64,000 nt of DNA from Neostapfia colusana (Eukaryota; Streptophyta; Magnoliopsida; Poales; Poaceae). Position 1 is the first letter of the stretch. Every line of letters starts with the position of its first letter. Positions 10,520 to 20,771 of this stretch are shown here, one piece after another. A program made the position numbers and the translations under genes. Under the pieces are notes generated by a model that had not been told where the DNA came from, did no database searches, and saw only the letters and a list, made by a program, of their open reading frames with translations. The DNA lies in the NCBI GenBank assembly GCA_030760725.1, contig JASWHV010000012.1, forward strand, positions 54,033,652 to 54,097,651, read 5' to 3'.

Positions 10520-10635
10520 AGTGCACACGCTTTGGGTCGGAACCAGGCAAAGCAGGCTGTACTCCACTGGACCTCCGAAGGGCCGGGTGCGCATGCTTTG
10601 GGTCGGAACTATGAAAAGCAGGCTACACACCCTGG
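10520..10635 (-). repeat. Tandem GGGTCGGAAC repeats in B-minus
   Basis: Two adjacent units of about 70 bp share GCTTTGGGTCGGAAC and AAAGCAGGCT. B-plus has a single related copy on the opposite strand near 61500-61530. It is noncoding and its function is unknown. Confidence 0.55.
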
Positions 10636-10663
10636 GACCCCCCATGCACAGCACAGGTTTTTC

Positions 10664-13600
10664 CTAGAGGTGACCAACTGTCCTTTTCATGCCATCCCAC
10701 CAATAACCCCTTGGCACACAAATCCTTTTTCCTAGCCAAACCGTACCCTTCTCATCTTCTTTGAAATCCTTCTCTATTCCTTGTCGGATCCTTTCCTTGA
10801 TCTCCTTGATCCCCTCATCCGTTGCTTGGCCATCTTTTATCTCTTGCTCCAATGAAGAGTGGATCTCCATCACTTACATGTTGTTTAAGAATCCGAGGTA
10901 TAACTGTTCGAACTCCTTTCGTAGTTCCGGTGATAGCTCCCGGATCGTGAGTTGGTGACATGCTCCCTTCCGGCTCAATGCATCAACTACTACATTGGCC
11001 TTCCCAGGGTGGTAGTTGATTCCAACATCATAATCCTTGATGAGTTCCAACCATCGACGTTGCCTCAAATTCAGGTCCGTTTGTGTAAATATGTACTTGA
11101 GGCTTTTATGATCCGTATAGATCTCACATCGATGACCAAGGATATAATGTCTCCAAATCTTCAATGCATGCACTACTGCTGCTAGCTCCAAGTAATGTGT
11201 AGGATAATTAAGCTCGTGCTTCTTTAATTGTCGTGAGGCATAGGCTACCACTTGTCCTTCGTGCATGAGCACATATCCGAGCCCTTGTCTGGATGCGTCA
11301 CAATATATGTCAAAGCTTTTGCTCACGTCTGGCAATACCAAAACCGGCGCTATGGTTAGCCTTTTCTTGAGTTCCTCAAAACTTTCTTGGCATGCTGGTG
11401 TCCATTGAAAGGCTTTTCCCTTCGTTACAACTCCGTCATAGGCTTTGCTATCTTAGAGAAGTCCTTAATGAAGCGTCGGTAGTATCCAGCCATCCCAAGA
11501 AAACTCCGAATATCCCTCGCGTTTTGCGGTTGGTTCCACTTCAGAACATCTCCCACTTTTCCGGGATCAACCGATACCCCTTCCTCAGAGATAATGTGGC
11601 CTAGGAACGATATTTCCTTTAGCCAAAATTGACACTTGTTAAGCTTGGCATACAATTGATGCTCACGCATTTTCTGCAAGGTCAATTTCAAATGTTCTTC
11701 CTGCTCCTCCTCACTTTTTGAATACACCATAATATCATCGATGAAAACCACGACGAACTTATCCATGTACTCCATGAAAACCTTGTTCATAAGGTACATG
11801 AAGTATGTGGGTGCATTTGTTAACCCAAAAGACATGACGATATATTCATACGAACCATACCGTGTTCGAAAGGCAGTCTTGGGTATATCGAAGGGCTTAA
11901 TTTTCAGTTGGAAGTATCCCGACCGAAGATCAATCTTGGAGAACACTCGGGCTCCTTTCATTTGGTCGAATAGGTCCTCTATACGGGGCAGATGGTATTT
12001 GTTCTTGATTGTTACCTCATTGAGAGACCTATAGTCCACGCACATCCTTTGGGTTCCATCCTTCTTGTCTACGAAGAGCACGGGGGCTCCTCATGGTGAT
12101 GAGCTTGGATTTATAAAACCCTTCTCCAACTGCTCCTAAATTTGCTTCTTGAGTTCTACCAGTTCATTGACGGGCATCCTATAGGGTCTCTTTGCTATGG
12201 GTGTAGTTCCGGGTACCAAATCAATGGCAGATTCAATGTCCCAATCAGGTGGCATACCTAGAAGCTCCTCTGGAAACATGTCCGAGAATTCTTGAACCAC
12301 TGGAATGCCGTCCAATGTTGCTCCTTCGACGTGGTTCAAGATTGCCTTTTCGATTGTTTGTTGGGTTGACTCAAACCTGACACGAATACCGTGCTCATTT
12401 GTCAACTGCACGCTTCTTTCAGCACATTGGATTACCCCGTTGTGCTTGCTTAACCAATCCATCCCGAGTATTATGTCAATCCCTTGGGAATCCAAGACAA
12501 TAAGGTTGGCAAGGAAGTCTACCCCCCTTATTTTAAGGCTTACTTTCAGACATACTATATTAGTCCTCATCTCTCCACCGGGAGAATTAATTAACATAGC
12601 ACATTTTAAGTGTGATATGGGTAGATTATGCTTGGCAACAAACATGAATGATATGAAGGAATGTGATGCTCCAGAATCAAATAAGATGGTGGCTGGGTTG
12701 GAGTTGGCAAGGAACATACCAATTACGACATCCTCAGCCTGTTGTGCTTCCTCAGCAGAGACATGGTTCACGTTGTCGCGAGCATAGTTCTGCTGTCCAC
12801 GGTTTCCTTGATTGTCCCCTCCGTTCGGTCGCGGGTTCTGCTTGGGCACGTTGCCTTGCTGTCCAGGGCCTCTCCTCAGGCACTGGCTCGCGAAGTGTCC
12901 TGTTTGCCCGCATGCAAAGCATGCCCTGTTGCCTATGGCAGCAGGTACGTTGGGGCGGGGGTTTTGAACAGGAGCGCCCGTGTTGGGTCGGGGCACAGGA
13001 GGCAAGGGCACACGAGGTGCTTGTGCAGCGGGCCGTTGCTGTGGTGGCTGACTAGGGCGATACGCAGGAGCGGTTGATCCATACTGCGGTGCGGTCGGGG
13101 GCATGTACCGAGGTCGTACGTTGCTCCCTTGGGGCTGGTATGGGATCTTCCTCTTGCACTCTCACTCGATCTCTCAGATCTTGCTTTCAACCACTATAGC
13201 CTTGTCAACCATCTTTTGAAAGCCTGCGTAGTCATTATTGAGGAGCTGAACCTGGATCTCATTGTTCAACCCTCTCATGAATAGGTATTGCTTCCTCTGG
13301 TCTGAGTTGACATCTTCGGGGGCATACCAGGACAGTTGTGTGAACTTGTTGAGATACTCATTCACGCTTCTCTGTCCTTGGCGGAGACCTTCAAACTCCT
13401 GTCTCTTGAGCATCATTACACCAGCACGGATGTAATGAGAGCGGAAACTCTCCTTGAACTCAGTCGAAGTGATCTTCTCCGGGTTGACATGAGCATTGCA
13501 TAGGGCATCCCACCAGTCAGCGACAGCTCCCATGAGTTGGTGCGACGCAAAAAGAACCTTTTCTCGGTCATTGCACTGCACTATGGCAAGCTTCTTCTCC

Positions 13601-13909
13601 ATGGATTTCAACCAGTCGTCAGCCTCCATGGGGTCGTTAGCTTGAGCAAAGGTGGGTGGTCGAGTCCTAATGAACTCACCCAGCCTGTTATGAGCCGGCG
13701 GTGGTGGTGGCGGTGGTGCCGGAACAGGGTTGTTGTTGTTGGCCTGCAACTGACCCAAAGTTTGGATCATGGTTTGCATAAGTTGATTTTTGCATGGCCA
13801 TCAACCGTTCCAGGTTGTTCTCACCAGCTCCGGGGTTAATAGGAACTCCATCGTGGCCATCCTCTTGGTTGTCACAAACGTTCCTTTGGCCGGCGTTTCC
13901 TCTCACCAT
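10664..13909 (-). pseudogene. C-family gag-pol, truncated and frameshifted
   Basis: The gag start is at 13909. A frameshift near 13790 passes into the frame starting 13779, which has the gag core (DDWLKSMEKKLAIVQC, ADWWDALCNAH). The next open stretch (13104-12136) has the zinc knuckle CFACGQTGHFASQC and the aspartic protease DSGASHSF with ILGMDWLSKH. RT (12081-11425) has FVDKKDGTQRMCVDYRSLNE and the catalytic VVFIDDIMVYSK. RNase H (11341-10874) has YCDASRQGLGYVLM and TDHKSLKYIF. The last piece (10873-10664) begins integrase, but about 38 residues between RICVP and YWWDGMKR are missing compared with family A, and it then ends. Frameshifts also lie near 13180 and 12090. The protein is clearly related to family A but diverged, so it is a separate family of the same chromovirus lineage. 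Nothing here could be functional. Confidence 0.85.
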
Positions 13910-14410
13910 CTATGAGAGAGAACGAAATAGAATAGAAGGTTAGAAGGTTAGGTAGATCCCCTCAACTATATGCATCAAGGTGGGTTGGACTACATATATA
14001 TATTAGCCCATATGAGGATGTGAACAAGTGCCGAAGCATCTCACACATCTTTCTACTTATGTGTGGATATGGAAAACGTTTTGAGACGTCCCACGACTCA
14101 CACTAAGCACACAATTCACAAACAATCATCACAAGGGCTCACACAACTCCTATTCAAGGCTTGTTCAATGGGGGTTCTATATGACTTAGGGTGATGTCAA
14201 ATCTGTGATCCAACTATGGCTTCTCCTAGGCTTGTATCCTAGGTCAAGGTAGTTCCAATGCCAACCTATGCATCCTATGGTCAGCATGGCTTAGCTACCA
14301 ATCTGTGTCTAATACAAATCTGTGATCTATCTAAGCGTGTAACCTACCATCAACCCATGGCTTTTGATACCAGTCTGTGTTTCCTATTTAGGCGTGTAAC
14401 CCACCGTCAA
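13910..14410 (-). other. Leader of the C-family element
   Basis: The noncoding leader between the primer site and gag. It is only about 500 bp and contains no equivalent of family A orf0. It carries short tandem units with AATCTGTG and GCGTGTAACC, including a second primer-site-like sequence at 14359-14372. Confidence 0.6.
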
Positions 14411-14415
14411 CCGTG

Positions 14416-14427
14416 GCTTTGATACCA
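14416..14427 (-). promoter_or_regulatory. Primer-binding site of the C element
   Basis: TGGTATCAAAGC on the minus strand, four bases (GATT, counting one base of overlap with the match) after the LTR end GTCACA. It matches the initiator-Met tRNA primer site TGGTATCAGAGC with one mismatch. This marks 14431-16733 as the 5' LTR. A related TGGTATCAAAAGCC lies about 55 bp further into the leader (14359-14372). Confidence 0.75.
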
Positions 14428-14430
14428 ATC

Positions 14431-16733
14431 TGTGACGCCCTCAATTCTGTGGAAAACCACGGAACCGAGAACTGATGCATATGTGTGCCCAGGATGTTCA
14501 TCACACATACACATATGTTCCACAAACTGAATTCAGAATATATATAACCACGAATAACAGAGTTTATTACAATGTCTCATGAGTCTTGGACTCATGCTCA
14601 CAGCGGAAGTCTTAATCTACTAGCAGAAGTCTTTATTCTAATGCGGAAGCAATCTAACTAATGCAGAAGCAATTCTAAGCAGTAGTAGCTCCATCTCTAC
14701 TCCATCCCCACAGGCAAGGTTGAGAACAGATTACACACCTAATGCTCCACTTGATCTTCATAGTAATCTTCTCCTGTTGCTGATGATGAAATAATAATGC
14801 AAGTTTGAGTACAATGATGTACTCAGCAAGTGCGGGAAAATATGATATGTAGCTCACAACACGGTAGGTATAAAAGGGCTCATTGCAGAAAGCAAAGTTA
14901 TTTATCAAAAACCACGAGAAAACATCAACTTATCTTTAGGTGAATGTAATCCCAACATGTATTAAAATACCAATCATACCTCCATTATGTTCATTACCTT
15001 CCATGTCACATCCAGACATTAATCAACCTCATTCTTGCTCACGAATACCTCCTCGTATTCGCTACCATCTCACGAATACCATCTCATATTCGCTACCATT
15101 TCATCTCATAAACAATTTCGTCTCACACCGAGACCAATCTCGTTGCCATGACTCAACAGTCATGCAACCCATCTTATCACCCGGACTCAACAGTCCCCAA
15201 AACATAACCAAAACCAAACCATAACCAAAATCCAATAACCATCCCAACTAATCATGGAAGTTGGCCAAGCGCTTGTGACCGTAAGCTCGGCTATCATGAT
15301 AGTTTTAAGACTCTGCAGAGTCTGCACCTCTTTACCCACAAGTTTGTGATTTCATCACCCGTCGGCGACTGCAGAACCTCCATTATACCAGTATACAACC
15401 GTCGGTGTATGGCCAAGAGATCACAAAATAGCCTTTACAAAGGGGCAACTAGATGTATGAACTTACTAAGGTTTCACCGGCAGGATAGAATCTCCAATTC
15501 TCCCACCCACGGGCCCCCTCTTGTGCCATGCAGTTCCCAGGGCAGTCCTCACTCGACTCCCATTCCCCGCGCCTTCCACGGTCCATAACAATCTAGCAAC
15601 TTACCTAATTAGTCAGCTAAGCCGCACCCATACTTGGCCTTGTGGTGGCACTGTCATCCTGGCATGTGCTCGCATGAACCGGTCCTTAGATCTACGGCAA
15701 GTAAACCACCATCTCATGCTACCTAATCTGATTGTATTTCGAATAAGAGTCCTGTTCAGATTGTCGTTGAATCTTATTAACTTATCTTTAGTTTATTTGG
15801 TGTGGTAACATTGTGGAATTCAGGTCGGTTTCCTCTCCGTACCGATATTTCTACGCGTACAGAATCCAAAAACCGTTCCAGAACTCGTTTCCATCGTGGT
15901 GATGAGCTCCGGAAGATCCACGTGTCTACCGGGGCCTGGTATCCCCTTTTCAGCAGAGACGAGCTCCGGTTGTGCCGTGTGTCAAGCGAGCGAGACCTCC
16001 CTTTCCTTCGGAGGTGAGCTCCGCGTGCGCCACGTATCCTGGCGGTCGGGACCTCCTCCTCTCTATTCGGAGGTGGCTCCGCGCACGCCACGTGTCAGTG
16101 CCGGACCTTCCCTCTCTCCGGAGGTGGCTCTGGGTGTGCCATTAATCCATTCCGGACCTCCCTCTCTTTGGAGGTGAGCTCCGTGAATGCACGCATCAAG
16201 TAGCGTCGGACTTCCTTTCTTCTCAGTGACGAGCTCCGAGGTTAACACGTGTCAATAGTGATGGACCTCCTGGAGATAAGCTCCGGTGGTGACACGTGTC
16301 CAATAGGACCGGACCTCTCGGAGATAAGCTCCGAGGTTGACACGTATCCTGCGTGACTGGTCCTCTGATTTCCACGGTAACTTGCTCCGAGGGTGACACG
16401 TGTCCTGCGGAACTGCCTTCGCTTCTCCGCGGAGGCTAGCTCCGGGGGCCACACGTGTCCCACAGGGTCAGACCTCTCCCCCTTTGCGGAGATGAGCCCC
16501 GAGCCGGACACGTAGCCAGTTTAGCGGCGGACCTCTCCCCACTTCGCAGGGATGAGCTCCGAACACGCCACATGGCCAGCGAGCCGCGGGAGTTGTCTTC
16601 GACGCTCTCTGTGAACCGGATTCTTGTTCTTTTTGGCTATCTTTTTAATTCTTTCTCTGTTCCCACTCCCTTTAAAATGTTTTTTCTTCATAAAACATGA
16701 ATATATGCAGAAACCAAAAATGAGGGTGTCACA
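14431..16733 (-). mobile_element. 5' LTR of the truncated C element (2303 bp)
   Basis: On the minus strand it starts TGTGACACCC at 16733 and ends GGGCGTCACA at 14431. The second C LTR at 17127-19929 matches it but contains about 890 bp more (about 18401-19311). This copy therefore carries an internal deletion joined at about 15723, between GCTAC and CTAATCTGATTG. It includes a G-box array at 15919-16570 and a block near 15250-15700 that is conserved with family A LTRs. Confidence 0.8.
15919..16570. repeat. G-box tandem array in the C LTR
   Basis: CACGTG occurs at 15919, 16089, 16246, 16293, 16397 and 16452. Decayed forms sit between and beyond them (for example CACGTA at 16341 and 16509). 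Spacing is mostly 47-60 bp. Each unit also has GGACCTCC or GACCTCTC and GAGCTCCG, as in family B. One unit, ACACGTGTCCTGCGG near 16396, is almost identical to the B-plus unit at 63836. Confidence 0.75.
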
Positions 16734-17126
16734 GTCCTCTACCGTCCCCTGGGGCTTAGTTGCTCTGAGCGCTGTTCCTGGACTCTATGGGATCTATTAT
16801 GGAAAGAAAAAGAACTGTCCTACTACTGCTCTAAGGATAGAACTTATGGATATGTTCTATGTTCCAAGGGTTCGGGAGCGGATCCCCATCTTTGGTGGAG
16901 AGGTGTACGCACCCGGGGCGGCACACTTTCGTGACTCGGAAGGGACCTTCCCAGCTGGGGAAGAGTTTGTTGGTCCCTTCGCGAGAAAGTATGCGCCGCA
17001 GCACCAGGTCGCCTTCTTTGAGCTCCCGGACACACACGGTCCTTTGGTGGTAGCGTCGGAGCGCCTGCCGGTACCGTGCGTCGTGGAGCGTTGCTTGTAA
17101 TCGAGCCTCGTCGATGAGGTCGATGT
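16734..17126 (-). pseudogene. B-minus pol tail (integrase C-terminus) and start of its 3' region
   Basis: The coding part on the minus strand (17126 to about 16831) matches the C-terminal end of B-plus integrase (61120-61398), with motifs LREGDLVL-like, PSWEGPFRVTKVCRPG and NPWNIEH..KFYP followed by a stop. The remaining 16734-16830 matches B-plus 61399-61490. It is a fragment of the oldest element caught between two C-family insertions. Five bases at 17122-17126 (GATGT) are the candidate target duplication of the second C element. Confidence 0.8.
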
Positions 17127-19929
17127 TGTGACGCCCTCAATTCTGTGGAAAACCACGGAACCGAGAACTAAAGCATATGTGTGCCCAGGATGTTCATCAG
17201 ACATACACATATATTCCACAAACTGAATTCAGAATATATATATAACCACAAATAACAGAGTTTATTACAATGTCTCATGAGTCTTGGACTCATGCTGACA
17301 GCGGAAGTCTTTATTTCTATGCAGCGGAAGTCTTTATTCTAATGCGGAAACAATTTAACTAATGCGGAAGCAAATCTAAGCAGAGGTGGCTCTATCTCTA
17401 CTTCCTCCACAGGCAAGGTTGAGAACAGATCACACGCCTTAATGCTCCACTTAATCTTCATAGTAGTCTTCCCTTGCTGCTGATGATGAAATAATAATGC
17501 AAGTTTGAGTACAATGATGTACTCAGCAAGTGCGGGAAAAACATGATATGTAGCTCATAACAAGGTAGGTATAAAAAGTCTTATTTGCAGAAAAGCAGAT
17601 TTATAAAACCATGATAAAACAGCAACTTATCTTTAGATGAATGTAGTCCCAGCATGTATTAAATTACCAACATACCTCCATCACTTTCCATGTTCCACCC
17701 AAGCATTAACCAACTTCATTTTTGCTCACGAATACCTCCTCGTATTCGCTACCATCTCACGAATACCTTCTCGTATTCGCTAGCATCTTATCTCATAAAC
17801 AACTTCGTCTCACACCGAGACCGATCTCGTTGCCATGACTCAACAGTCATGCAACCATCTTATTACCCGGACTCAACAGTCCCAAAACCAAACCATAACC
17901 AAAATCAATGACCATAACCAAAAACCATCCCAATAACCATCCTGACTAATCATGGCAGTTGGCCAGGCGCTCGTGACCGTAAGCTCGGCTATCATGATAG
18001 TTTTAGACTCTGCAGAGTTTGTACCACTTTACCCACAAGTTTGTGATTTCGTCACCCGTCGGCGACTGCAGAACCTCCATTATACCAGTACACAGCCATC
18101 GGTAATAGCCTTTACAAAGGGGTTACTAGATGTATGGAGTCACTAAGGTTTCACCGGCAGGCTAGAATCTCCAATTCTCCCACCCACAGGCCCCCTCTTG
18201 TGCCATGCAGTTCCCAGGGCAGTCCTCACTCGACTCCCATTCCCCGCGCCTTCCACAGTCCATAACACTCTAGCAACTTACCTAATTACTCAGCTAAGTC
18301 GCACCCATACTTGGCCTTGTGGTAGCACTGTTATCCTGGCATGTGCATGCATGAACCGGTCCTTAGATCTACGGCAAGTAAACCACCATCTCATGCTACC
18401 TCATTCACAAACCCAGGCTTGCCTAGATCTCCCTCCGATTCATGTTTATTAACATCATCAGTTTCTCATTATCATTATGAGTGCAGTTAGCTAGACACAT
18501 CTATCTCGCTTCACAATCCCATAGACTCAGCGAAGCATAAAGCAAAAATCATACCCAACTCATAAACTTCCCTGGCGACAAGGGTGGTTTAACCAAAACT
18601 AGTCAACTCCTATAAAAAGTGTTTCCCATCATGTTTGACTCAGCACACACACCTTTTTGCAAAACAAATCAGTTTTACCCAAAACATAGGATCAATATGG
18701 TCAAGGAGCACTTGCCTTGTTCTTGCGGTTCCGGTTGTTCTTGGATCTCAAAACCTTGTTGCTGCAGTTCGTCGTAGAGAGCTCCCTGAGCTTGTCCTGC
18801 TACGTAGGATCACGTGCATACAAGATTCACAGCAATCAATATCATGCACAAACCTTAAACTAGATGCGATGATGCACATGCATGCTATCCTATGATTAGT
18901 TTTATTAGATTGGTTTGTACGTGTTCTTGCATGGCTTGCATGGATTTTATGATGAACAGAGGTGTTCGGATCAAATGTGGACGTGGCGATGATCTTGTCT
19001 TTAGATTAACTTGATCATCAAGTGATCTGTACACGAGAAGGCTTCTGTTCGAAGGAACCAAAGAACAGATGCAAAGAAAACACAACGATGTCGTAAGGTG
19101 GTATTGGAGACCTACCTTACGTTCTTCTCTGTCTCGAGGTCCTCCTCAGATCGTTGGGCTTTCCTCCGGCGATCTTTCCTGCTGCACTCCGGCGATGGTT
19201 TACTTGGCGGGTTGGGACTAGGGCTCTAAGTCGTCGGCTCAGGAGTTGGAAAAGAAGTTCGTGGTTTCGGCCAGAGGTTTTGGGTTCGATTTATAATCGG
19301 GAACAGAAGAGTCCTAATCTGATTGTATCCCGAATAAGAGTCCTGTTCAAATTTGTCGTTGAATCTTACAACTTATCTTTAGTTGATTTGGTGCGGTATC
19401 ATTGTGGAATTCAGGTCGGCTTCTTCTCCGTACCGGTATTTCTACGCGTACAGAATCCAAAAACCGTTCCTAGAACTCGTTACCTCCTCGGTGATGAGCT
19501 CCGGAGGCTCCACGTGTCCACCGGGTCCTGGTCTCTCCCTTTCCGCAGAGACGGGCTCCGGTTGTGCCGTGTGTCAAACGAGCGAAACCTCCCTTTTCCT
19601 TCGGAGGCGAGCTCCGCGTGTGCCACGTATCCTGGTGGTCGGGATCTCCTCTCTTACTCGGAGGTGGCTCCGCGCACGCCACGTGTTAGTGCCAGTCCTT
19701 CCTTCTTTCCTCAGAGACGTGCTCCGAGGTTAACACGTGTCCAGCAGCGACGGACCTCCCGGAGATAAGCTCCTGTGGCGACACGTGTTCGATAGAACCG
19801 GACCTCTCGGAGGTGAGCTCCGAGATCGACACGTATCCCGTGCGACTGGTCCTCTGATTTCCGTGGTGACTAGCTCCGAAGGTGACACGTGTCCTGCGGA
19901 AAATGGCTTTGCTTCTTCCGCAGAGGCTA
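17127..19929 (-). mobile_element. Second C-family LTR, interrupted at 19929 by element A2
   Basis: It matches the C LTR at 14431-16733 from the end GGGCGTCACA at 17127 through the G-box array, then stops in the array where A2 begins with TGTAACACC. It includes about 890 bp absent from the first copy (about 18401-19311). No primer site lies at 17126, so this is a 3' or solo LTR read on the minus strand. The full LTR of this family should be about 3.1 kb or more. Confidence 0.75.
19511..19891. repeat. G-box tandem array in the second C LTR
   Basis: CACGTG at 19511, 19680, 19734, 19782 and 19886 with CACGTA at about 19624 and 19830, spaced 48-57 bp where consecutive. The array continues the pattern of the other C LTR and is cut by the A2 insertion. 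Confidence 0.7.
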
Positions 19930-20153
19930 TGTAACACCCCAAACCCTGCTAAAGAGGGGAATTTAAAATTTTTTGGACGTATTGCATGTGGTGCAGAAAT
20001 TCAAATTCAAACTGAAATTCAAATTCAAATCAAAACAGAAAAAGAAAAGGAAAAAAGGAAACCCGGAACCGGCCAGTGGGCCGAAACCCGCCAGCCGGCC
20101 CAAGACCACCCCTCCACGCCAGCCCAAACCCGCGCCCCCCCTCTCCCTCTCAC

Positions 20154-20176
20154 TGACACGTGCGGCCCACGTGTCA
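20154..20176. promoter_or_regulatory. Palindromic double G-box in the A2 LTR
   Basis: The arms TGACACGTG and CACGTGTCA flank a five-base centre about 225 bp into the LTR. At the same place A1 has CAGGTGGGACCCACCTG and A3 has GACACGCG..CGCGTGTC. The palindrome is kept while its sequence varies, consistent with a dimeric transcription-factor site upstream of the LTR TATA box. Confidence 0.5.
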
Positions 20177-20766
20177 TCCCTCTCCTCCCGCGCGCCCCAA
20201 CCGACCGCCCTCTCTCGCACCCGAATCCAAACCAACCTCTGGAAACCCGCGCCCTCAGCCCGATCTTCGGCCCCAGACGCTGCTACTTAACCAAACCGAT
20301 CCTCCGCCTCCTCTCCTCGTACAATTCACGCAAGGAAACTCGCCGAATTCCCCAGCTCCACTCCACCTTTCTCTCCGGTGAGAACCGAAACTTTTATCAC
20401 CGTTTTCCTTCGATCCTTGCTCGGACTTCCTGATCTAACGCGCTGATCATGTTCCACCGCCTCCGGGGAGTCACGCAGGTGAAGAAAACCCGGTGTTTTG
20501 TGCTCTGGACGCAGCTCCGGCGAGCTCCGCCGCGTTTCATCTCGGACCTCGCCGCAGACCACCTTCCAGGGCCTCCGAGCTCAAGAAAAACCCCGATGTG
20601 AGATCCCCGACCTCCCCTCTACCGTTCTATGCCAAGAAATCCAAGTTTTAGGTAGTATAGACGAAAACCCGAAGATCTCCGGCAAGATCGCCGCCCCCCG
20701 CCACCGCGCGCCGCCCGCGCACGGCCAGGGCGACGTGGCCCCTTGAGGGCCGTCTATTTTAAATCG

Positions 20767-20771
20767 CATAG
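20767..20771 (+). repeat. Target site duplication of A1, left copy
   Basis: CATAG directly before the A1 LTR. The identical CATAG follows the A1 3' LTR at 33453-33457. It is a 5-bp duplication, as expected for Gypsy integration. Confidence 0.95.

Larger units (their letters stand above)
5968..10660 (-). mobile_element. Internal 3' region of B-minus (between pol and 3' LTR)
   Basis: This matches the B-plus segment 61450-63525 at both ends: the pre-LTR region 5968-6260, a G-box array near 9960-10140, and the GGGTCGGAACC repeats near 10500-10620. The middle (about 6340-9670) holds an antisense gene largely lost from B-plus. The region ends abruptly at about 10660 where a truncated C element is joined. 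A run of 13 or more G begins near 9939. Confidence 0.8.
10661..16733 (-). mobile_element. Truncated C-family chromovirus inserted in B-minus
   Basis: On the minus strand the order is 5' LTR (16733-14431), primer site, leader, gag, protease, RT, RNase H, then an integrase start that stops at about 10664. The 3' part of integrase, the chromodomain and the 3' LTR are missing, and B-minus sequence resumes directly at 10660. B-minus sequence also continues on the other side at 16734, so the element was inserted in B-minus and then lost its 3' half by deletion. The five bases GTCCT at 16734-16738 are the candidate target duplication; no partner is seen at 10660, as expected after a deletion. Confidence 0.75.
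19930..20771 (+). mobile_element. A2 5' LTR, first segment
   Basis: It starts TGTAACACCCC after the host bases GGCTA (19925-19929, candidate target duplication). It is cut at 20771 by A1; the last five bases CATAG (20767-20771) are the A1 target duplication. The LTR resumes at 33458. It carries an inverted pair TGACACGTG / CACGTGTCA at 20154-20176, that is, two G-boxes facing each other. Confidence 0.85.

Noticed and set aside
15777..16511. ORFs on both strands in the C LTR repeat array
   Set aside because: Same artefact of stop-poor tandem units as in family B; no domain recognised.
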